This document shows, piece after piece, positions 1 through 5,983 of a stretch of 7,951 nt of DNA (its first letter is position 1; each line of letters starts with the position of its first letter). A model generated the notes under the pieces. That model ran no database searches. It saw nothing but the letters and a program-made list of their open reading frames with translations, and had not been told where the DNA came from. Position numbers and translations under genes: made by a program. The stretch is from positions 1 through 7,951 of the forward strand of contig JAQGJF010001127.1 in the NCBI GenBank assembly GCA_028290765.1, read 5' to 3'. This stretch comes from Tardiphaga sp. GTDB taxonomy: Bacteria; Pseudomonadota; Alphaproteobacteria; Rhizobiales; Xanthobacteraceae.

Positions 1-1200
1 GCGATAATTGCGCTCGAGCCGGATGACCTTGGCGCCGGGAAAATCGTGGTCGAAGCGCAGGATGTTGTCCACCTCGGCGCCACGCCAGCCAAAGATCGAC
101 TGGTCGTCGTCGCCGACGCAGCAGATGTGTTTGGGTGGCGGGGGAGGGGCAGCGGGTGCACTTTCTTTCCCCTCTCCCTTTGTGGGAGAGGGTGGCGCCG
201 AGCCAACGGGTCGACGCGAAGCGTCGCCCGATGACAGGCTCCGCTCGGCGACGGGTGAGGGGGCCTCCAGCTCAAGCGCCCGCGACTCCTCCTCACCCGG
301 CTCGCTGCGCTCGCCACCCTCTCCCACGAGGGGAGAGGGGAAGGGTGGGCGGGGAGAGGGAAGCGGAGAGCGGCGAGAGGTTTGCGCCGGCGCCTGCGCC
401 AAAAGCCGCAGCCACAGATATTGCGCGACGTTGGTGTCCTGATATTCGTCGACCAGGATGTATTTGAAGCGCTGCTGGTAGCCCCGCAGCACGTCGGGAT
501 GTTCGCGGAACAGCCTGATGTCTTCGAGCAGCAGATCGCCGAAATCGGCGGCGTTGAGGATCTTCAGCCGTTCCTGGTACGCCGTATAGAGCTTGCCGCC
601 CTTGCCGTTGCCGAACACCGCGGCTTCGCCGGCGGGGACCTGCGACGGCGTCAGCCCGCGATTTTTCCAGCCGTCGATCAGCCCGGCCAGCATCCGCGCC
701 GGCCAGCGCTTGTCGTCGATGTTTTCGGCGCTCAACAGCTGTTTCAACAGCCGGATCTGGTCATCGACGTCCAGCACGGTGAAGTTGGATTTCAGCTGCA
801 CCAGCTCGGCATGGGTGCGCAGGATCCGGCCGCCGATCGAATGGAAGGTGCCGAGCCATGGCATGCCCTCGACGGCCTGGCCGAGCATGTGGCCGAGCCG
901 CAGCTTCATCTCGCGCGCCGCCTTGTTGGTGAAGGTAACCGAGAGGATTTCGCCGGGACGGGCGCGGCCGGTCGAGAGGATGTGCGCGATCCGCGAGGTC
1001 AGCACGCGGGTCTTGCCGGTGCCGGCGCCGGCCAGCACCAGAACCGGGCCCTCCAGGGTTTCCACCGCCTCGCGCTGCTCGGGGTTCAGCCCGGTGAGAT
1101 ATTGCGGCGTGACGCTCGCCCGCGCCCGCGCGGCAATGCCGCCGGCCACCGGCTGGTGGTCGGGCAAATCATGATGGGGCTGTCTGTTCGGCTCGGTCAT
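1..1200 (-). CDS. uvrD: UvrD/PcrA-type ATP-dependent DNA helicase, N-terminal 400 residues (3' end outside window), with an in-frame repeat insert
   Basis: Superfamily 1A 3'-5' DNA helicase, the family that unwinds DNA in nucleotide excision and mismatch repair and clears RecA or stalled complexes. The frame is open from ATG (1200-1198) to base 1 without a stop. Motifs in order: Q motif LNPEQREAVE (38-47), Walker A AGAGTGKT (57-64), motif Ia TFTNKAAREMK (89-99), motif Ib GTFHSIGG (117-124), Walker B/motif II DEYQDTN (251-257), motif III VGDDDQSIFGWRGA (362-375) and the start of motif IV, LERNYR (395-400). All key residues are present. The spacing from DEYQD to GDDDQ is 112 residues, against 27 in E. 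coli UvrD as I remember it. The excess of about 85 residues (about 271-355) is a Pro/Gly/Glu/Ser/Arg-rich stretch made of palindromic repeat DNA. Because both flanks stay in frame and intact, I read it as a functional gene rather than a pseudogene. The start fits the family; the upstream GGAAG is only a weak ribosome site. Confidence 0.95.
   Translation of the reverse strand, partial: MTEPNRQPHHDLPDHQPVAGGIAARARASVTPQYLTGLNPEQREAVETLEGPVLVLAGAGTGKTRVLTSRIAHILSTGRARPGEILSVTFTNKAAREMKLRLGHMLGQAVEGMPWLGTFHSIGGRILRTHAELVQLKSNFTVLDVDDQIRLLKQLLSAENIDDKRWPARMLAGLIDGWKNRGLTPSQVPAGEAAVFGNGKGGKLYTAYQERLKILNAADFGDLLLEDIRLFREHPDVLRGYQQRFKYILVDEYQDTNVAQYLWLRLLAQAPAQTSRRSPLPSPRPPFPSPLVGEGGERSEPGEEESRALELEAPSPVAERSLSSGDASRRPVGSAPPSPTKGEGKESAPAAPPPPPKHICCVGDDDQSIFGWRGAEVDNILRFDHDFPGAKVIRLERNYR
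170..192. repeat. Distal hairpin of the uvrD insert (9-bp perfect inverted repeat)
   Basis: CCCTCTCCC (170-178) and GGGAGAGGG (184-192) are perfectly complementary with a 5-base loop, TTTGT. On the coding (minus) strand it is read as PSPTKGEG. Its flank (193-203) is a shortened, inverted match of the tract beside the other hairpin at 317-339; about 8 bases are missing. Confidence 0.85.
208..229. repeat. Small hairpin within the uvrD insert
   Basis: CGACGC (212-217) and GCGTCG (221-226) pair perfectly around a GAA loop. The stem extends outward with GGG (208-210) against CCC (227-229) past a single unpaired T at 211. It lies in the middle section between the two larger hairpins. Confidence 0.65.
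253..298. repeat. Inner inverted repeat of the uvrD insert
   Basis: GGGTGAGG (253-260) and CCTCACCC (291-298) are perfect complements separated by 30 bases. The boxes mark the inner edges of two head-to-head repeat units, so the insert looks like a composite of inverted units rather than a single palindrome. Confidence 0.7.
317..339. repeat. Proximal hairpin of the uvrD insert (9-bp perfect inverted repeat)
   Basis: CCCTCTCCC (317-325) and GGGAGAGGG (331-339) pair perfectly around the loop ACGAG. On the coding strand it reads PSPLVGEG, the same codon phase as the hairpin at 170-192. A further CCCTCTCCC match lies on the minus strand near 353-361 and is read as PSPR. Confidence 0.85.
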
Positions 1201-1500
1201 GCGAATCGTCTTCCGCCCACGATGGCACCGTGGGGCCTTGAAGGGGAGCCTTCATAGCAGGATTGAGAGGCATATAGGACCTCTGCCGGCGGTTTGACAG
1301 GAGTTATCCCGCGGCGTCGGCCGGGCCGATTTTGGTCCAAGGGCCTGTTTTTGTTCCTTCTCGATGCGGCTTTTTTCTTCATTTTCGGTCCTGGAACCGG
1401 TGGGAACTTTCGTTTTCACGCCGGATTGTTTTCGTAACCGGGTGCGATGCCGTGTCGTCGCGCTCATGTTGACAACGGAATCGAAAACAGAGGTCGTGTC
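1201..1500. other. Divergent intergenic region between uvrD and the DUF1328 gene
   Basis: This 300-base stretch holds no supportable gene; the long minus-strand frame crossing it is an unlikely shadow. It contains the 5' leader of uvrD, a short inverted repeat AGAGG-N9-CCTCT (1266-1284), and T-rich tracts (about 1348-1386). Two GGAAC boxes ten bases apart (1393-1397 and 1403-1407) lie upstream of the DUF1328 gene. No convincing terminator is needed, because both neighbouring genes point outward. Confidence 0.7.
1271..1300 (-). promoter_or_regulatory. Weak candidate promoter for uvrD
   Basis: Read on the minus strand there is CTGTCA (1300-1295), an 18-base spacer and TATATG (1276-1271), about 70 bases before the uvrD start. 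The -35 box matches TTGACA at four of six positions. The -10 box sits inside the inverted repeat AGAGG-N9-CCTCT (1266-1284), which could serve as an operator. Weak evidence. Confidence 0.25.
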
Positions 1501-1674
1501 ATGTTGAGCTGGGTTGTTACGTTTCTCATCATCGCCCTGATCGCTGGCATTCTGGGCTTCGGCGGTGTCGCCGGGGCGTCCATTGAAATCGCCAAGATCA
1601 TCTTCTTCGTCGCCATCGTGCTGTTCCTGGTCTCGGCGGTGATCGGCCTCGCACGCGGGCGCACCCGGGTTTAG
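1501..1674 (+). CDS. DUF1328 (UPF0391) family small membrane protein, 57 residues
   Basis: A two-helix inner-membrane peptide of unknown function. The sequence resembles E. coli YtjA (about 53 residues) along its whole length: a short N-terminus, a first hydrophobic helix (about 3-22) ending in the family's LGFGGVAG turn (18-25), a short IEIAK segment, a second helix (about 32-50), and a basic tail, ARGRTRV. The ATG at 1501 was chosen over an in-frame ATG at 1447. Homology starts at MLSWVV, and an AGAGG ribosome site (1489-1493) lies about 7 bases before it. The gene converges on the thioesterase gene with only four bases between the stop codons. It appears to be monocistronic. Family recognition is strong; its role is unknown. 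Confidence 0.9.
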   Translation: MLSWVVTFLIIALIAGILGFGGVAGASIEIAKIIFFVAIVLFLVSAVIGLARGRTRV

Positions 1675-1678
1675 AGCG

Positions 1679-2191
1679 CTATTTCGCGGGCATGGCGATC
1701 TTCCGGCCGATGCCCTCGGGGCGAGCGATGCCGCGATGGGCTTCCGCCACGCGCTCGATGCGGCTGCGAATATCCGGCGGGAACGGCGCGGTCTTGCGCG
1801 CCGAGATATCCACATGGAGGTGGATGTTTTCGGACGTGGCCGACAGCCAGCCTTCGTCGGCATGGCGCAATTCCTCGAAACTGTGCAGCCGTTTTTCATC
1901 GGCGGCGACCAGCAGGATCGCGATCTGCACCGGATCGTCCTGATGAATCTCGCGCAGATAACGGAGATGGCATTCGGCGGTGAAGGTCGAGCCGTGGCGC
2001 TCCTTCATGTAGGTCGGGCCGATGCCGAGCTCGAGCCATAATTCATCGATCGCGCGATCGAACAGCACGTTGTAATAGGCCATGTTGAGGTGGCCGTTAT
2101 AGTCGATCCATGCCGGTTCGATCCGCATCACCGAGGACAGAAACGGCTCTTGCCGGCCCGGCGTCTTTGCGGTGGCAAGCGTGGTCGTCAT
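1679..2191 (-). CDS. Hotdog-fold thioesterase (4HBT-like), 170 residues
   Basis: Probable acyl-CoA thioesterase of the cytoplasm. After a variable 20-residue N-terminus the hotdog signature DYNGHLNMAYY (30-40) is present, with Asp30 in the position of the catalytic acid and His34/Asn36 of the D-x-x-G-H-x-N motif. Later segments also fit the family: TAECHLRYLREIHQDDPVQI (71-90, strand pair) and HSFEELRHADEGWLSAT (103-119). The length is typical of single-domain members. The conserved tail (HVDISARKTAPFPPDI, 126-141) reminds me of thioesterases tied to carnitine/betainyl-CoA metabolism. No carnitine genes are nearby, so the substrate is left open. The start at 2191 has AGGA seven bases upstream. 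A TATAAT box lies 40 bases upstream. Transcribed away from the FAD oxidase gene. Confidence 0.9.
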   Translation of the reverse strand: MTTTLATAKTPGRQEPFLSSVMRIEPAWIDYNGHLNMAYYNVLFDRAIDELWLELGIGPTYMKERHGSTFTAECHLRYLREIHQDDPVQIAILLVAADEKRLHSFEELRHADEGWLSATSENIHLHVDISARKTAPFPPDIRSRIERVAEAHRGIARPEGIGRKIAMPAK

Positions 2192-2230
2192 CGCTGGTTC
2201 CTGTCGCTATGCGCCAACATCACTTGACCC

Positions 2231-2236
2231 ATTATA
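2231..2236 (-). promoter_or_regulatory. Candidate -10 box (TATAAT) for the thioesterase gene
   Basis: Read on the minus strand, bases 2236-2231 are an exact TATAAT, about 40 bases before the thioesterase ATG, which would give a leader of about 30 bases. An exact consensus is rare in DNA this GC-rich. No TTGACA-like -35 lies 16-18 bases upstream. That place is taken by CCGGC-GT-GCCGG (2253-2264), a short perfect palindrome. The promoter may therefore need an activator, or may be a chance match. Confidence 0.4.
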
Positions 2237-2252
2237 CATCCTTTGCCACGGT

Positions 2253-2264
2253 CCGGCGTGCCGG
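2253..2264. repeat. Short palindrome in the thioesterase/FAD-oxidase divergent region
   Basis: CCGGC (2253-2257) and GCCGG (2260-2264) form a perfect inverted repeat around GT. It overlaps the expected -35 position of the minus-strand TATAAT and touches the ribosome site of the plus-strand gene. It could be a regulator site, but GC-rich palindromes of this size arise easily by chance here. Confidence 0.25.
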
Positions 2265-2275
2265 GAGGGAATTTC

Positions 2276-3691
<1,416 letters not shown>

Positions 3692-3703
3692 CGCGGTTCG
3701 CTG

Positions 3704-3725
3704 CTGCGCGTTCGCGCAGAGTTTT
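3704..3725 (+). terminator. Probable intrinsic terminator after the FAD oxidase gene
   Basis: CTGCGC and GCGCAG pair perfectly around GTTC (3704-3719) and are followed after AG by TTTT (3722-3725). It starts 12 bases after the stop codon and lies in the 58-base gap before the IalB-family gene. The T-run is short, so termination may be partial. Confidence 0.45.
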
Positions 3726-3749
3726 CGTTGCCACGAGAGGTCTTCACCG

Positions 3750-4331
3750 ATGATGCGCGTTATCCGCCTGCTGGCTCTTGCCCTTGCTCTCGCCCTGGGC
3801 CTGGCTCCGACGATCGCCGCCGCGCAGACGGCCAAGGAAACGCCGAAGCCGCCGGCTACTGCGCCCGCGCCGGTGCCGGCGACCCCGGAACGGACGACGG
3901 CAAGTTTCGGCGACTGGGTGATGCGCTGCGACGCCACGCCGCCGCCGGTGAAACGGGTCTGCGAAGTCGCGCAATTGATGACGGTTCAGGGCCAGGCGGC
4001 GCCGGTGGCGCAGGTCGCGTTCGGCCGCACCGCGCGCGGCGAGCCGATGCGCGCCACCTTGGTGCTTCCGGTCGCCGTATTGCTGACGACCAAGCCGAAG
4101 ATCCTGAGCGAGAGGGAAGACAAGTCGCCGCTCGAAGTGTCCTGGCAACGCTGCGTTCCCGGCGGATGCATCGCCTCCGTCACGGTTGGGGACGACGTCA
4201 TGGTGCGTCTCGGCGCACGCACCGAACCCGGCAGCATCGTATTCAAGGATGCCGCCGAACACGATATCGCATTTCCGCTGTCGTTCCGGGGCCTCGCGCA
4301 GGCGCTCGCCGCGCTGGCCAAGGAGTCGTAA
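3750..4331 (+). CDS. Invasion-associated locus B (IalB) family secreted protein, 193 residues
   Basis: Periplasmic or envelope protein of the IalB family, named after a Bartonella erythrocyte-invasion factor but common in free-living rhizobia, where its role is unclear. A Sec signal peptide is clear: basic MMRVIR, a Leu/Ala-rich core (7-19) and an AxA-type site near IAAAQT (cleavage about 25). A Pro/Ala-rich linker follows (about 29-48). The family core begins at SFGDWVMRC (52-60) and continues with CEVAQ (71-75), PVAQVAFG (85-92), ATLVLPV (102-108) and SWQRCVPGGC (131-140). Cys60, Cys71, Cys135 and Cys140 could form two disulfides. GAGAGG (3735-3740) supports the ATG at 3750, although the ATG at 3753 is equally possible. 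Separated from the upstream oxidase by a possible terminator. Confidence 0.9.
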   Translation: MMRVIRLLALALALALGLAPTIAAAQTAKETPKPPATAPAPVPATPERTTASFGDWVMRCDATPPPVKRVCEVAQLMTVQGQAAPVAQVAFGRTARGEPMRATLVLPVAVLLTTKPKILSEREDKSPLEVSWQRCVPGGCIASVTVGDDVMVRLGARTEPGSIVFKDAAEHDIAFPLSFRGLAQALAALAKES

Positions 4332-4423
4332 TCAACGGGCATGATCAGGGAGGAATTCAGCCGGTCCGATTGCGGGATCAAGGTTTGCTGACGTCCAAAT
4401 AAATCAACAAAAACGGACATTGC

Positions 4424-5740
4424 ATGCGCATTTCATTTTTCTACGGCTGGGTCATCGTCGCGGTCACGTTCGTCACCATGGCGATCGGGGTCAATGCCCG
4501 CACCTCCTTCTCGCTGTTCTTTCCGCCGATCATCGACGAGTTCGGCTGGGAGCATGGGGTGACGGCCGGCGCTTTTTCGTTCGGCTTTCTGGTTTCCGCC
4601 ATCATGAGCCCGCTGCTCGGCCGGTTGATGGACCGCGCCGGTCCGCGCACCGTGATGGAGCTCGGCGTCGCGTTGATGGCGGGTGGGCTGTTGCTGGCAC
4701 CGCTGACCACGCAGCCGTGGCATCTGTACCTGACGATCGGCGTCCTGGTCGGCGCCGGCAGCATCTGTCTCGGCTATTCCGGCCAGTCGCTGTTTCTGCC
4801 CAACTGGTTCATTCGCCGCCGCGGATTGGCTACCGGCATCGCGTTTGCCGGGGTCGGAATCGGCTCGATCACCATGCTGCCCTGGGTGCAGCGCATGATC
4901 GAACATGGCGGCTGGCGCACCGCCTGCTGGGCCCTGGGCATCCTGGTCCTGGTGGTGCTGGCGCCGATCAACCTGCTGCTGCGCAAGCGGCCGCAGGATA
5001 TCGGGCTCGAGCCCGACGGCGACGCCGCACTGGACCCGGCGTTGCGCCCGACGTCCAACGTGGTGGATCCGGCCTGGGCGGCAGTCGACTGGACGCTGGC
5101 GCGGGCGGTGCGCACCGCGCGGTTCTGGTGGCTCGCGCTCGGCTTCTTTTGCGGGCTGTACACTTGGTACGCGGTCCAGGTCCACCAGACCAAATATCTG
5201 ATCGAAATCGGCTTCAGCCCCGGCGTGGCGGCGTGGGCGCTCGGCCTCGTCAGTCTGCTCGGCATTCCCGGCCAGATCGTGCTCGGCCATATGTCGGACC
5301 GGATCGGCCGGGAATGGGCGTGGAGCGCCAGCGGCCTCGGATTTGCGATCTGTTTCGGCGCGCTGCTGGCGCTCGGGCACACCCCGAGCCTGATGCTGGT
5401 CTATGTCATGGTCGCGGCCCAGGGATTGCTGGGCTACGGCGTGACGTCGATCATGGGCGCCGTGGTGCTGGAAATCTTCCAGGGCCGGCATTACGGCAGC
5501 ATCTTCGGCACCATCATGCTGGCGGCCCTTGCCGGCGGCGCCGCCGGCCCCTGGGTCACCGGCGTCCTGCACGACATTACCGGCAGCTATACGGCTGGTT
5601 TTGTCGTTGGAATCGGCGTCAGCGTCGTGGCCGCCGTCACCATTTGGCTGGCGTCGCCGGGCAAGGTGCGGGCGGTCGCCGGCCGATCGCACCTGATACG
5701 GCCGGCCATTCCAGATCCGCAGCAGGGCGCCGCCTCCTGA
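4424..5740 (+). CDS. MFS transporter, monocarboxylate / oxalate-formate antiporter type, 438 residues
   Basis: Inner-membrane secondary carrier with 12 predicted helices (about 8-28, 46-66, 76-96, 101-121, 137-157, 167-187, then 234-254, 268-288, 302-320, 324-346, 358-380, 390-410). A polar central loop (about 188-230) separates the halves. The start FFYGWVIV and FSLFFPPIIDEFGW (29-42) are typical of monocarboxylate and oxalate/formate carriers. The MFS motif A appears between helices 2 and 3 (GRLMDRAGPR, 66-75) and again in the second half (GHMSDRIGRE, 288-297). The substrate cannot be told. The nearby D-lactate-dehydrogenase-like gene makes a hydroxy- or monocarboxylate plausible, as inference only. 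The ribosome site is weak (GGA six bases before the ATG), in an A-rich leader. The 92-base gap to the preceding gene leaves co-transcription open. Confidence 0.92.
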   Translation: MRISFFYGWVIVAVTFVTMAIGVNARTSFSLFFPPIIDEFGWEHGVTAGAFSFGFLVSAIMSPLLGRLMDRAGPRTVMELGVALMAGGLLLAPLTTQPWHLYLTIGVLVGAGSICLGYSGQSLFLPNWFIRRRGLATGIAFAGVGIGSITMLPWVQRMIEHGGWRTACWALGILVLVVLAPINLLLRKRPQDIGLEPDGDAALDPALRPTSNVVDPAWAAVDWTLARAVRTARFWWLALGFFCGLYTWYAVQVHQTKYLIEIGFSPGVAAWALGLVSLLGIPGQIVLGHMSDRIGREWAWSASGLGFAICFGALLALGHTPSLMLVYVMVAAQGLLGYGVTSIMGAVVLEIFQGRHYGSIFGTIMLAALAGGAAGPWVTGVLHDITGSYTAGFVVGIGVSVVAAVTIWLASPGKVRAVAGRSHLIRPAIPDPQQGAAS

Positions 5741-5779
5741 CCGGTGCCGAAAAGGGCGATTTGCCGCAAGCTCGCGGCG

Positions 5780-5802
5780 GCGCCGCTCCTTAGGTGCGGC
5801 GC
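5780..5802 (+). terminator. Hairpin after the MFS gene, possible terminator without a T-run
   Basis: GCGCCGC (5780-5786) and GCGGCGC (5796-5802) are perfect complements around a 9-base loop, 40 bases after the MFS stop codon. No T-run follows on either strand, so it may be an RNA-stabilising or Rho-assisted element rather than a classic terminator. Confidence 0.35.
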
Positions 5803-5809
5803 AATCGCT

Positions 5810-5837
5810 GTGACTTCGCCACAGTTCTCCCTATATA
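5810..5837 (+). promoter_or_regulatory. Candidate promoter for the AsmA-family gene
   Basis: GTGACT (5810-5815), a 16-base spacer and TATATA (5832-5837) lie downstream of the hairpin at 5780-5802 and about 147 bases before the GTG start. The -10 region (CTATATATGG) stands out as AT-rich in this GC-rich gap. The -35 keeps only the TGAC core, one position off. If real, it gives an unusually long 5' leader of about 140 bases. Confidence 0.4.
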
Positions 5838-5983
5838 TGGCACTGGTCCGGCGCTAATTTTCCGCGTTGCCGCAGGCCGTGTTTCGAGCGCGTCGCCGTG
5901 TGGGCGCGGTTCGCCATCGAAACGTGCTTTGCTCAGGGCAAGCGGGCTTCCGTTCGCCGGAAACATGCTCATGGGGAGTTGCC

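Larger units (their letters stand above)
136..390 (-). repeat. Composite palindromic (REP-like) repeat element inserted in frame within uvrD
   Basis: These bases encode the extra residues (about 271-355) between helicase motifs II and III. Reading on the minus strand, one unit (hairpin, then a GGCGAGCGCAGCGAGCC tract, then GGGTGAGG) is followed by a middle piece. A partly deleted, inverted copy comes next, ending in the same kind of hairpin. No stop codon occurs in the coding frame. The translation is low in hydrophobic residues and rich in P, G, E, S and R, including PSPLVGEG (288-295) and PSPTKGEG (337-344), so it is probably disordered. Short repeats with this consensus are, from memory, widespread between genes in Bradyrhizobium-group genomes; I could not search for other copies. 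The ends are approximate, set by where helicase homology stops (LLAQ) and resumes (HICCVGDDDQ). Confidence 0.85.

Noticed and set aside
136..390. Intein in UvrD
   Set aside because: The insert is only about 85 residues, lacks an N-terminal Cys/Ser block and a C-terminal His-Asn, and is low-complexity repeat-derived sequence.
136..390. CRISPR array or tandem repeat
   Set aside because: The repeat units are inverted, imperfect and not regularly spaced with unique spacers.
382..1257. Plus-strand frames antisense to uvrD
   Set aside because: The minus strand carries all helicase motifs; the plus-strand translations have none.
1393..1436. EcfG (general stress sigma factor) promoter upstream of the DUF1328 gene, from the GGAAC boxes at 1393 and 1403
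   Set aside because: The known pattern is GGAAC-N16/17-CGTT. The only CGTT (1411-1414) is 13 bases after the first box, and no CGTT-like box lies at the right distance from the second.
1469..1474. TTGACA as a -35 box for the DUF1328 gene
   Set aside because: There is no -10-like sequence 16-18 bases downstream, and it lies only 26 bases before the start codon.
1252..1899. Minus-strand frame of 215 codons spanning the uvrD upstream gap, the DUF1328 gene and part of the thioesterase gene
   Set aside because: It overlaps two recognised genes in other frames and its translation resembles no family known to me.
4433..5692. Minus-strand open frame of 419 codons opposite the MFS gene
   Set aside because: Composition-driven shadow (Gln/Arg/Asp/His-rich, no motifs) of the well-supported MFS gene.
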